62,707 bases of DNA from an uncultured Prevotella sp. GTDB taxonomy: Bacteria > Bacteroidota > Bacteroidia > Bacteroidales > Bacteroidaceae. Made by a program: the position numbers and the translations under genes. Of the stretch, positions 44,857 to 53,095 are shown one piece after another. The stretch is from assembly GCA_900315695.1 (NCBI GenBank), contig ONAE01000016.1:1-62707 (forward strand), in the 5' to 3' direction. The notes under the pieces are model-generated. The model saw nothing but the letters and a program-made list of their open reading frames with translations, ran no database searches and was not told the origin of the DNA. How positions within the stretch are numbered: the stretch's first letter is position 1; the number at the start of each line of letters is the position of its first letter.

Positions 44857-46143
44857 CTATCTGTAATTATCTATTTCAGATTGTTCCACACTTATCATAT
44901 ATCCTTTTGTAGAAATCAAATCTTCTATTTGGCTCTTATTTATCTCCATTTCTGGCATCTTTGGCCCTAATATTATCTGTTTCAATTGTAAAGGGAACTT
45001 TGATGCATTTAATTTAAAATCTACAATAGGATTTATTATTGAATGGCTCCATGTTTTAACCCAGTCACGGTTTATTACTCCATTATCGTATCTCCCATTA
45101 TCAAGAAACATTAATCTTATTTCTTTTTCAACATTATAATCATAAGGCTTAAAAAAATGTTTCCACTTATTGAGTTCGGCGAACCTAACATTTGCATCAG
45201 ATAAAGCTTTAAGCATTTTCAATACTATATGCTCTCCTCTCTTTTGGGCATAACTAACAGGAGCTAAAACAAAATTGGCATACCTCTTTTCCGTTGGAAC
45301 AAGTTCGAATTCAAGACAAACACCTTTTGCATCATCACCATATAATCTCCACATAGTTAAATCGTCTTTCAAATAACTGCAAGAAGACAAATATGTCTCA
45401 TTTAATTCTCTTATTGAGGAACCGGTATTATCTATTGGGCATTCTTTATCAAAGTAGTCAATTTCAGATTTGTCATTCATACCAACAATCCCACTCATAC
45501 GATACGTACCTTTGTTTAGCATAGTAAACAAGGTTTCTAAAGATGTGTATCGATACACAGCCTTATTGACATCCATCACCTTTAGAAGCAATTGAAAGAA
45601 TTTTTTTTCTTTCTCTACATTCATGAAAGAACAGAAACCTTGGTTCTCATCATACTTTATATCCTCACAAATAGAACTAACTTCATCGGCATTGAAGCAT
45701 GTACTAAGAATTTTTTTTATTTCCTCTTTGGTTTCTATATTCTTTTCTCCACTAATTGATGGTGAAATTGCCTCAGGCTTTATTAAGCATTGGACAATCT
45801 GTTCAAAGCTCATTTCTACAAATTGAGGTGTCGAAAAGGCACTGTCTAACAAATGGAATTTTACATTATCAGTTATAATTCCAAATCTGCAATGAGTTAA
45901 TTCAAGGGCATTATATATTTGTTTTTTTGCGTTATCCATTGATTTGAAGCCAAGATTCATCTTTACTTCAACAATTGCATATACAATATCATTCTTGAAT
46001 AATGCCATGTCGAACTCTGCATATTTATGCGAATTCTTCCACCTAATATTCGAGCGAATATCAAAATACTCTTTCAAACCAGAATCAGCAAAACGCTTTT
46101 GGACATCAATCTCTTTTTGAATGTAATCATTTATTGACACCAT
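44857..46143 (-). CDS. PD-(D/E)XK nuclease-like plus DUF2971 protein
   Basis: 428 residues, AT-rich gene. Residues about 40-105 look like the HsdR-N-type nuclease core: AEFDMAL with Asp45, then AIVEVKM with Glu59 and Lys61, followed by KKQIYNALELTHCRFGIITD. From about 200 to 330 it matches DUF2971: YRYTSLETLFTMLNKGTYRM, GMNDKSE, YLSSCSYLKDDLTMWRLYGD and GVCLEFEL. It lies 4 bp after hsdS and 5 bp before hsdR, inside the restriction operon. A standard type I system does not need it, so it may be an accessory effector. Function unknown. Confidence 0.78.
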   Translation of the reverse strand: MVSINDYIQKEIDVQKRFADSGLKEYFDIRSNIRWKNSHKYAEFDMALFKNDIVYAIVEVKMNLGFKSMDNAKKQIYNALELTHCRFGIITDNVKFHLLDSAFSTPQFVEMSFEQIVQCLIKPEAISPSISGEKNIETKEEIKKILSTCFNADEVSSICEDIKYDENQGFCSFMNVEKEKKFFQLLLKVMDVNKAVYRYTSLETLFTMLNKGTYRMSGIVGMNDKSEIDYFDKECPIDNTGSSIRELNETYLSSCSYLKDDLTMWRLYGDDAKGVCLEFELVPTEKRYANFVLAPVSYAQKRGEHIVLKMLKALSDANVRFAELNKWKHFFKPYDYNVEKEIRLMFLDNGRYDNGVINRDWVKTWSHSIINPIVDFKLNASKFPLQLKQIILGPKMPEMEINKSQIEDLISTKGYMISVEQSEIDNYR

Positions 46144-46147
46144 AGTT

Positions 46148-47464
46148 TTATAAATTGATAATGTTTTTTTCTGTTAATAAATTCTGCATCAGAGACTTTT
46201 TTAATCGCTCTAATACGATTATCTTATCTTGCATAGACGCAATATCTCTTTTAAACTGATATAAGCATTCTGTAATTGCAAGTCTTTCTTGCTTATCATG
46301 AGGATAGATCATTCTCAATTTCTTTATTGCACCTTGGAAAATGTTTCCTTGTACAGAAGAAGCTACAGCCACTTTCATTTGGTTCTGTAAAGAATGCGAT
46401 TGTAACATTAATTCTGCGAATTGTGGTTCTATTTTATCGCTATTCAATTTCACTAATGCAGCACTCCTAACCATACCGCCAATGAAACCATCAGGAACTA
46501 TACAAACATTACCTATTGTGCCAGAACATGAAATGAGAATATCACCCCCTTGAGGGTTGCACCTTTTTTGAATACGTCTCAGTTCCTTATCTGAAATATA
46601 ATCAACATCATCTAATGATAGATAACCATTTTTAATATTGCGTGCAGACAATAAATAATAACCTGTTTCTGTCCTTTCTGGAGTCTGATGTTCTCCATCT
46701 GTTACTTGTATACTCAGTTCTTGCACTTTCTTAACTTCCCATCCTACAGGTACTTTGCCGAACTTTTCGTCAATATAGAATTCTTCAGAAGTTCTGAATG
46801 TTCCATCGGGTTTCATTTTGCCCGTGAGGAGATTTTGCATTAGGCTCTTTTTCAGACGTTCCGCTGCAGTTATGCTGTTTTGTACTGATGCTATTGCTTC
46901 ATCTACTTTAGAGAAAAAACGCATCATTGCCTTCTGCTCTTGTGGTGACGGAATTGTTAGATTTACTTTTGCTAATGTCGCTTTTGTAATACTATAGACT
47001 TTTATTCCTGTTACAATACGAAGTAATTCTCTCCTAACGAAGTCTGAAGAAAAGAAATAACCTTTGAATCCTTCAATAAAGTCATTACCTTTCTGTCTTA
47101 ACATTAGAGTATGCAAACCTGATATTATTTCATTATCTCCTATGTTTACAACTTCTACACATTTACCAACACCATCATAATCTTCACTTGTATCTGCAAT
47201 TATTAAATCGCCATTTTTTACAAATTCAAAATCTTTCTTTAGTTCTCTACTAATATATGGTATTTTAGTGTTTGTTGCATCTAAGAGCATTTTATACTGT
47301 GTATGAATATCACCATAATGAATATATTTGATTGATAATTCTGATGAGACTTTTGGAACTTGTTTGCCACGAGAATAAGTGGCTGTAGGGTAAAAGTCAA
47401 AGACCTGCTCTACAGTTTTTACATTCCAACCTTTGGAAACTTTAGTTATAGATGTATTCTCCAT
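46148..47464 (-). CDS. hsdS: Type I restriction enzyme, specificity subunit (HsdS)
   Basis: 438 residues. Two target-recognition domains (about 1-145 and 215-360) alternate with two conserved helical spacers, each ending ERLKKSLMQNLLT. The DNA site it reads cannot be predicted. Start ATG 47464 is preferred because AAAGGAG lies nine bases upstream, inside the end of the preceding gene; an in-frame ATG nine bases earlier has poorer spacing. The gap to the upstream stop is one base. Confidence 0.93.
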   Translation of the reverse strand: MENTSITKVSKGWNVKTVEQVFDFYPTATYSRGKQVPKVSSELSIKYIHYGDIHTQYKMLLDATNTKIPYISRELKKDFEFVKNGDLIIADTSEDYDGVGKCVEVVNIGDNEIISGLHTLMLRQKGNDFIEGFKGYFFSSDFVRRELLRIVTGIKVYSITKATLAKVNLTIPSPQEQKAMMRFFSKVDEAIASVQNSITAAERLKKSLMQNLLTGKMKPDGTFRTSEEFYIDEKFGKVPVGWEVKKVQELSIQVTDGEHQTPERTETGYYLLSARNIKNGYLSLDDVDYISDKELRRIQKRCNPQGGDILISCSGTIGNVCIVPDGFIGGMVRSAALVKLNSDKIEPQFAELMLQSHSLQNQMKVAVASSVQGNIFQGAIKKLRMIYPHDKQERLAITECLYQFKRDIASMQDKIIVLERLKKSLMQNLLTEKNIINL

Positions 47465-47465
47465 C

Positions 47466-48962
47466 TTACTCATCTCCTTTCTCGTTTTGCTCAATAACTT
47501 CCCAGTGACCGCCCTTGTCTGGTCCGACACGACGTATGACACCTTGCTCTTGTAGTTTCTTCATGTTCTTATTAACATGAACGACTGAGATTCCAAGTGT
47601 TTTAGCAAGTTCGGTTTGTGTGGTATATGGATTTTTGAATATGGCAGATATGATTAACTTTTGCCTTTCATTAACCTTTTCATTAACCTTTTCATTAACC
47701 CCTTCTGTTGCATTAACCTTCTCCTTCCCCTCATGGTCGTATGTTTCCACTTCGGTTTTATGGGTAATTGGGGATTCATTTTCTTCCCTCAACGCAGAGT
47801 TAAGTCGCACTTTGAGCATAAACTCCACTTGCTTGTATTCTGGTGCAGGATTGCCTGCCTCTGCCATCTCGCGGAACATACGATCAACACCCTCACCAAA
47901 CTCCTTCACCAGTTTGTATTGCTGCATAAACTCGGCAATCTTGGGATTGCGAGAGAAATGCATCTGGCGGATATTGTCAATACGCACCATACCTGGCAGT
48001 ATGCCTGGGCTTTCAACAATGTAATGATGGTCGAAGATTTTCACCATAATATCAGTCCCCAAGATGCTATAGTCACGATGGGCAACGGCATTGACGATCA
48101 ACTCCGTCCAGCAGAATGGAGGATATTGTGGAATGGTAACAAAACGGGCATCATCGCCCAAGAAAGTGTATTCCCTAATTTGAGTATCTACGAAGGCTAT
48201 GGCTTTCTGTGTCATCTCCAAGATTCGTCCTTCGAAGGATACATCTTTGATGACATTCATTTCACGACCGAAACGCTCTTCATCACCTAAATAGCGGACA
48301 ATACGGATACGGGCTCGTTGGAAGAACTTCTGTGGATCCTTTCCAAACAGGAGAATAGCAGCACCTGAAATCTTATCCACACCATTAACTGTTGTGACAA
48401 ATCCCTTGTTGGTACGCAGATAGGTTTCGGCATCTTTCGCATAGTCTATCTTCTTGCAATGTTGAGTCACATAGTCAAGGTCGATGTCGTCAATGGTAGC
48501 ACCATATACAGGCTCATCCTCATAGTAACGGCCACCCTTGGCATAGAACAATTGCATACGCATCTCGAAGTTCAGTTTCTTCGATTTGTCGCCAACACGA
48601 TAGAAAGCATCATCAGCCTGATTGGCATGAACTCGCATGCTGGGCTCAACGTGCATCACCAAAACACGATTGGGATTACCATTGACATCCGTACAATCCA
48701 CGAAATGTGCTTCAGCAGGGACAGACGGCACACAAAAATCGAAAGGTACGCGCAACAATTCATTCAGATGGTCTTCGTTACCATTGATACCTGTAATGCG
48801 CCCATCGTCTTCAATGCCTATCACCACATCGCCACCATCTGCATTGGCAAAAGCAACCTCGATTACCGCTAATGCTTTTGCATCGATACGAAAGCTTTTG
48901 CGATCGAACTGCTGGCCCTCAGGATGCTGTTGAAGCGTCTGTATATCGTTGATGTTTATCAT
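47466..48962 (-). CDS. AlbA_2/Schlafen-type ATP-binding protein with winged helix
   Basis: 498 residues. The N-terminal AlbA_2 (AAA_4) domain has EGQQFDRKSF, ADGGDVVIGIEDDG and HLNELLRVPFD; the middle part has an HATPase_c_4-like region (AHRDYSILG, VESPGILPGMV); the C-terminus is a winged helix (TQTELAKTLGISVVHVNKNMKKL). These proteins often sit in type I restriction operons between hsdM and hsdS, as here, and may act as regulators. The start overlaps the hsdM stop by four bases. A 12-bp tandem repeat encodes the NEKV units before the winged helix. Confidence 0.85.
   Translation of the reverse strand: MININDIQTLQQHPEGQQFDRKSFRIDAKALAVIEVAFANADGGDVVIGIEDDGRITGINGNEDHLNELLRVPFDFCVPSVPAEAHFVDCTDVNGNPNRVLVMHVEPSMRVHANQADDAFYRVGDKSKKLNFEMRMQLFYAKGGRYYEDEPVYGATIDDIDLDYVTQHCKKIDYAKDAETYLRTNKGFVTTVNGVDKISGAAILLFGKDPQKFFQRARIRIVRYLGDEERFGREMNVIKDVSFEGRILEMTQKAIAFVDTQIREYTFLGDDARFVTIPQYPPFCWTELIVNAVAHRDYSILGTDIMVKIFDHHYIVESPGILPGMVRIDNIRQMHFSRNPKIAEFMQQYKLVKEFGEGVDRMFREMAEAGNPAPEYKQVEFMLKVRLNSALREENESPITHKTEVETYDHEGKEKVNATEGVNEKVNEKVNERQKLIISAIFKNPYTTQTELAKTLGISVVHVNKNMKKLQEQGVIRRVGPDKGGHWEVIEQNEKGDE
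47666..47701 (-). repeat. Three tandem 12-bp units inside the AlbA_2 ATPase gene
   Basis: Unit TTTCATTAACCT occurs three times in a row (last base differs in the third). It keeps frame and encodes repeated NEKV in the linker before the winged helix. A further CATTAACCTT lies at 47711. Copy-number change would lengthen the linker without breaking the frame. Confidence 0.75.
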
Positions 48963-51007
48963 TGCTTGTTACCTGTTAATGTCTTTAATAACTCATTCAG
49001 CGACTGCATCGTCTCTGATTCTGTCTGCATGGCCTTTTGGAAATCACGGATAGCTTCTTGCAAATCAATCTGCTCCTCAGGTTCAAACGTATCGACGTAG
49101 CGGGGAATGTTGAGATTGAATTCATTCTCCTCTATATCGTCCATATCGACAATGGCGAAGTAACGCTTGCGCAGCTCTGGATCGGCAAACATCTGCAAAA
49201 GCTCTGTCTCTACATCGGCTATAGCCTGACGTTGCTTTGCTGCCTTTTCTTTGACAGCATTGATCTTAGCCTCCTTATCAGCAAGCAATTTATCTAATGC
49301 TTTCTGGTTGGTTTCCAATGCCTTTAGTTCACTCTTCGTAGGTTTCTTATGCTGAGATTCCTTGTCTTTGATAGCTTGCTTAGCCTTCTCCAACTTCTCT
49401 GATTTAATGGCAATTTCTTCTGCAGCATCCTTTTCTATTTCTGAAATGTCAAACTCAAGGTCAATCTGAATGGTGCTATTCAGCTGAAGTTTTCTGTCTG
49501 CTATCCATGTCTTGGCTATTTCTATGTCACCCCAACTCTCTAACATCGTAGAAATGCGAAGTACATCATGAGGCTCCAACACGCTCATATTAGCATCTTC
49601 ACGATACCAGCCTTTTTTGGCTGCATAGACCATCAAAACCTTGTTTTTACGTTCAGCAGGTTTGTTCTTGTCGAAGAAGATGATGGCACCAGGAATGGTT
49701 GTACCATAAAACAGGTTACTAGGCAATACGACGATAGCATCAATAATATTGATATGTTCCTTGAAATCAATTCCCTGTAAAAAACCACGACGGATGATAT
49801 ACTCCACATCAGCCTTACGGTTCTGTCCGTCTTCTTCCTCTGTCTTTTCTGGTTGCCCTCGGAACAACACGCCTTGGGGACAGACCACTCCAGCCTTTCC
49901 TTTATCATCCAAAGAGGCAATGATGTGTTGCAAGAAAGCGAAGTCACCATTACTATAGGGTGGAATTCCATAAACCAGACGATTATAGGAATCGGTAAAT
50001 TCCTTTTTGTACTCCAACTGAGGTGTACCGTCTTTCTTCAAGACTGACTTGCCTTTTTTGTCTTTCTTGGGTTCTCCATTTTGTGCCCAGTTCTCCAATG
50101 AGAACGGGAAATTGGCCATCACTTTGTTAAAGGTGCGAAGTTCTAACGGATTATCTTCTTCCTTAAACTTTGGATCGCGAATAGTATCGCCTTGTTCTAT
50201 ACGGGCATCTAAACCATGCAGAATCATATTGATGTTGCAGATAGCCCAGGTATTCCAAACCAGTTCCTGACCAAACAAGCGAACGCTCTTTGCATTCTGA
50301 TGATTGATTCGCGCATATTTTGCAGCGTTGAGCAGAAAACCACCGGAACCACAAGTGGGGTCATAAATAGTATCACCTGGTTCTGGCTTCAGGTAACGCA
50401 CGATGATATCAACCACTTCCTGAGGCGTATAGAACTGACCTGCCATCGTGCCGCCTTTGTTTTCATCTGCAAATCGCTTAATCAGATACTCATAGGCATC
50501 ACCCAGCACATCAACGGTTACATTTTTGTTACTTAAATCTACTGCTCCTAAATAGTTTATCAGGTTAGAAAGCACCTCTGGATCCAATTTCTTTCCACCT
50601 GAGCCGTCAGGAGCTGGCTCATTCCAACGGACTGTATTGATAATGCCTTTTAAGATATATTTTCCGTTTTGATCTACATTTTGATCAGCAATAGTTCCCA
50701 CAGCCTTATCTAAAGTCTCGTTTTTCTTATCAATAGAAGCATTTCGCACATCTTCCCAAAAACACCCTTTGGGAATGACAAAGTCATGCATTTTCTTGGT
50801 AATGACTTCTAACTCTCTTACAGACGGTTCACGGCTATTGGTTTCAGTAAACTGTTTCTTGCCATTCTCAATCTCCCACTGATAGTTGTCAGAGAGGCGT
50901 TTAAAGAATAGAAGAGAAAGGATGTAAGACTTGTAATCTTCCACCTTATCGCGTAATATATCTGCCATTCCAAATAGCAGACTTCCCAAAGCTTGTTTCC
51001 TTATCAT
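48959..51007 (-). CDS. hsdM: Type I restriction enzyme, DNA methylase subunit (HsdM)
   Basis: 682 residues. N-terminal helical HsdM_N domain (1-150), then the adenine methyltransferase with QFYTPQEVV, AdoMet motif I DPTCGSGG (216-223) and motif IV as NFPF (299-302), where NPPF/NPPY is usual. A long C-terminal coiled coil rich in Lys/Glu (about 520-620) follows. It methylates the site read by HsdS, protecting host DNA. First large gene of the leftward operon. Confidence 0.94.
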   Translation of the reverse strand: MIRKQALGSLLFGMADILRDKVEDYKSYILSLLFFKRLSDNYQWEIENGKKQFTETNSREPSVRELEVITKKMHDFVIPKGCFWEDVRNASIDKKNETLDKAVGTIADQNVDQNGKYILKGIINTVRWNEPAPDGSGGKKLDPEVLSNLINYLGAVDLSNKNVTVDVLGDAYEYLIKRFADENKGGTMAGQFYTPQEVVDIIVRYLKPEPGDTIYDPTCGSGGFLLNAAKYARINHQNAKSVRLFGQELVWNTWAICNINMILHGLDARIEQGDTIRDPKFKEEDNPLELRTFNKVMANFPFSLENWAQNGEPKKDKKGKSVLKKDGTPQLEYKKEFTDSYNRLVYGIPPYSNGDFAFLQHIIASLDDKGKAGVVCPQGVLFRGQPEKTEEEDGQNRKADVEYIIRRGFLQGIDFKEHINIIDAIVVLPSNLFYGTTIPGAIIFFDKNKPAERKNKVLMVYAAKKGWYREDANMSVLEPHDVLRISTMLESWGDIEIAKTWIADRKLQLNSTIQIDLEFDISEIEKDAAEEIAIKSEKLEKAKQAIKDKESQHKKPTKSELKALETNQKALDKLLADKEAKINAVKEKAAKQRQAIADVETELLQMFADPELRKRYFAIVDMDDIEENEFNLNIPRYVDTFEPEEQIDLQEAIRDFQKAMQTESETMQSLNELLKTLTGNKQ

Positions 51008-51083
51008 ATTCCTATAGAGGTGTACTTCTTAATTCAAATTTTTATTTCATCCAGAACCTTCCCTTTATACTAGAAATAGTTGT

Positions 51084-51329
51084 TTATATAACTTTACAGG
51101 AAAAATCCAAATTTAAATGCTTTCGTTGGCTTTTGCAAAGCCTCATGGGCTTCAAGCACTTCGGTGTAGCCCAAATACTTAATGTTCTTCGAGATATCAT
51201 TTTCGTGACCTCACGAAAATGGTCATTGATGCAGATTTCCAGTGTTTTACACGATCCTATAACGCGACCTATGGCTACTACGAAATTCTCCCATCGGACA
51301 TAGCCTAACACTTGTTGTACTTTATCCAT
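51084..51329 (-). pseudogene. Frameshifted dinD-like remnant
   Basis: The frame gives MDKVQQVLGYVRWENFVVAI, then RVIGSCKTL and INDHFREVTKMI, which matches the first part of DinD-like proteins (the block after the WSAR start). After that the frame is lost; a neighbouring frame reads SKNIKYLGYTEVLEAHEALQ followed by about ten residues to a stop. The middle and most of the protein are missing. It lies 5 bp after the XRE gene, so it is still in the operon. The DinD-RhuM fusion at the other end of the operon has a related domain. Confidence 0.62.
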
Positions 51330-51334
51330 AGTCC

Positions 51335-51565
51335 TTAATCCTTTATTTTTGACAATAGGAACTGCTCGTATTCTCTAACCAGCAACTCCTTTATATCAAC
51401 CTCCAGCAAATCAGCTATCTTAAGCAAACTTGCAACATCAGGCTGAGAGGAGTTTGTACACCACTTGCTGACTGTAGATGGATTAACACCCATCTGCATT
51501 GAGAGCCATCGCGCAGTACGCTTTTTCTCTACCAATACGACTTTCAGTCGGTTTATATCTTCCAT
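51335..51565 (-). CDS. Small XRE-family helix-turn-helix regulator
   Basis: 76 residues, all one HTH domain: TARWLSMQMGVNPSTVSKW then SLLKIADLLEVDIKELL. It resembles controller proteins of restriction systems and phage repressors. It is the first gene of the leftward hsd run and is divergent from the excisionase-like gene, so it probably controls one or both promoters. Confidence 0.85.
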   Translation of the reverse strand: MEDINRLKVVLVEKKRTARWLSMQMGVNPSTVSKWCTNSSQPDVASLLKIADLLEVDIKELLVREYEQFLLSKIKD

Positions 51566-51777
51566 ACTTGTAGTGATTTATTTTCAATTGTTTTCTGTTT
51601 TATCCAAACAATCTGCTAATTTGGGCTGTATTTTGTTATTTTTAACGACTACACCCCTGTTTTATGGTCTTTTGGTTTGTCCACGAAATGTTAAAATTTC
51701 AACTTTTTCTAATATTTTCTTGAAAAGTTATTTTTTTGTTGTTCTTTTGCATCCGTTTATTAAGGATAACAAATAAC

Positions 51778-52116
51778 ATGGAAAGATTAAAAACATTGGA
51801 GGAGATGCCGGGAGCATTGTCCTACCTCATTGAGAAAGTGGAAGGTCTGGAAAAGGCCGCCCAGAGTTTGCTGAACAGGCAAGAAGAAAGTAGTTCACCG
51901 CATTGGATGGATGTTGACGAACTATGTGACTATATCCCATCCCACCCTGTCAAACAAACGGTTTATGGTTGGGTGTCTGACAAGCAGATACCGCACCACA
52001 AGATAAACAAAGCACTGGTTTTTCTCCAGTCAGAGATTGACGATTGGATGAAACATTGTGGCAATAAGAGTATAGAAAAGCAAAGACAGAATTCACAAAA
52101 ATCACAAACAATATGA
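51778..52116 (+). CDS. Excisionase-type helix-turn-helix protein
   Basis: 112 residues. A short coiled coil (about 15-35) precedes a MerR/excisionase-like HTH (WMDVDELCDYI, TVYGWVSDKQIPHHKINKAL, IDDWM). Such proteins are encoded by integrative elements in Bacteroidota. No integrase gene is near, so this may be a leftover. The ATG at 51778 follows an AT-rich leader; an in-frame start at 51736 lies in the promoter-like region. Divergent from the XRE gene. Confidence 0.8.
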   Translation: MERLKTLEEMPGALSYLIEKVEGLEKAAQSLLNRQEESSSPHWMDVDELCDYIPSHPVKQTVYGWVSDKQIPHHKINKALVFLQSEIDDWMKHCGNKSIEKQRQNSQKSQTI

Positions 52117-52237
52117 AAATAAGCAAATGAACCAAGTTCCCGTCTGTGATAGCCGCAAAATAGCCGCAAAGTGAAAAGGGCGAATCCTTGAAAGGCCGAT
52201 AAATAAAGGTGTTTTGGGAGATTTCAGCGTTTGTTTC

Positions 52238-52322
52238 CGGTTCTGAAGGTCCAGGGTTTGAATCCCAACGGGATCACTTTATAAAATCCGCAAGATTCTA
52301 AAATTCAGTTTCTTGCGGATTT
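52238..52322 (+). other. tRNA-3'-like tail followed by hairpin terminator (possible att scar)
   Basis: The bases around 52248-52278 read like the T arm and acceptor end of a tRNA (GGTTTGAATCCC, then ACGGGATCAC), but no matching 5' half exists upstream and only three of five T-stem pairs form. A 12-bp perfect hairpin (52284-52295 with 52311-52322) with T-rich end follows. It could be a scar left at a tRNA by an integrated element. It does not match the tRNA-Arg in this window. Confidence 0.4.
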
Positions 52323-52518
52323 CCTTATTTTACAATTGCACCACATTTGCACCACCGAGTAAGACTCACTAATCAACAATTTTAATGTCTAATAGCACTT
52401 CCCGATATCAAGTTCCCGTCCTCAATGACATTATACACGTCATCGAAATCTATTCAATTGGTGATGGCATTAATTAATAGACACCTCTATCGAGTCCGTC
52501 CGGGAACCCGAAAGTTAA

Positions 52519-52550
52519 GATCCTGTAAGTAAGAAACTTACAGGATTTTT
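52519..52550 (+). terminator. Hairpin terminator in the scar region
   Basis: ATCCTGTAAGT and ACTTACAGGAT form a stem with a short loop and end in a T run. The bases just before it (about 52487-52510) resemble another tRNA 3' end (CGAGTCCGTCCGGGAACCC). Which transcript it ends is unclear. Confidence 0.55.
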
Positions 52551-52618
52551 CATGTCCTAACCTTTCATAGTTGTAATATGAAACAAGAACCCATAATAAT
52601 CACTTAAAAACGCACTCT

Positions 52619-52800
52619 CAAAATCTGATACAGACTTTCCAGAAGTGGGACTTGGACATCAAGCCCCATCGTGAGCGTATGAAGAAAGAGGAATTGGACA
52701 AGCAGTTCAAGGATGCAGACTCCAAACTACGTGTGGTTTTCGTCTGCGCTATGTGGCTGACAGGCTTCGACGTAAAGACGCTCTCTTGTCTACACATCTA
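52619..52800 (+). pseudogene. Fragment of another type I hsdR gene
   Basis: The frame reads QNLIQTFQKWDLDIKPHRER, then KQFKDADSKLRVVFVCAMWL and TGFDVKTLSCLHIYKP, which is the helicase block just before the motif VI region of a different type I HsdR subfamily. Both ends are missing. The sequence loses similarity after about 52795. It is a relic of an earlier restriction locus in this spot. Confidence 0.7.
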
Positions 52801-52915
52801 CAAGCCAATACATCTTCCATCCATTCACATCATACATCAACGACCTTGTCAATCACGCCGTCGCTAAAAAATATTAATTTCCGAGCAAAGCACAGTAAGT
52901 TTACAAAACTTTTCG

Positions 52916-52923
52916 TACCTTTG
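52916..52923 (+). promoter_or_regulatory. -7 box upstream of the Hachiman operon
   Basis: TACCTTTG fits TAnnTTTG. It lies 25 bp before the small broken reading frame and 173 bp before hamA. Confidence 0.5.
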
Positions 52924-52947
52924 TGCCATTAAATATGTAAAGAGATT

Positions 52948-53093
52948 ATGGAGAATGACATAACAACAGTGGCAGCCGACCCTGCGGTGGCTCATCCCAT
53001 GACATCGAATAAAGATGTGACACGAACCTGTTCCCTGCCACCCCTGATGTGATGCTTGGTATGGTGGATAGGGGTAAATACGAAAATGACTAA
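52948..53093 (+). pseudogene. Small frameshifted gene before hamA
   Basis: From the ATG at 52948 the frame reads MENDITTVAADPAVAHPMTS then NKDVTRT and stops at 53052. A second frame continues with NLFPATPDVMLGMVDRGKYE and ends ND-stop at 53091-53093, just before the hamA ATG at 53096. Joined by one frameshift near 53020-53030, the two make a protein of about 48 residues. I do not recognise it. It could be a relic or a small translated leader of the defence operon. Confidence 0.35.
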
Positions 53094-53095
53094 GG

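Noticed and set aside
47666-47701. CRISPR-like repeat
   Set aside because: The units are only 12 bp, directly adjoining, in frame within a gene; no spacers. No CRISPR array or cas gene is seen in the window.
51778-52116. An active integrative element
   Set aside because: Only an excisionase-type gene is present; no integrase, relaxase or terminal repeats were found in the window.
52238-52280. A complete tRNA gene
   Set aside because: No 5' acceptor strand, D arm or anticodon arm can be folded upstream; only the tail resembles tRNA.
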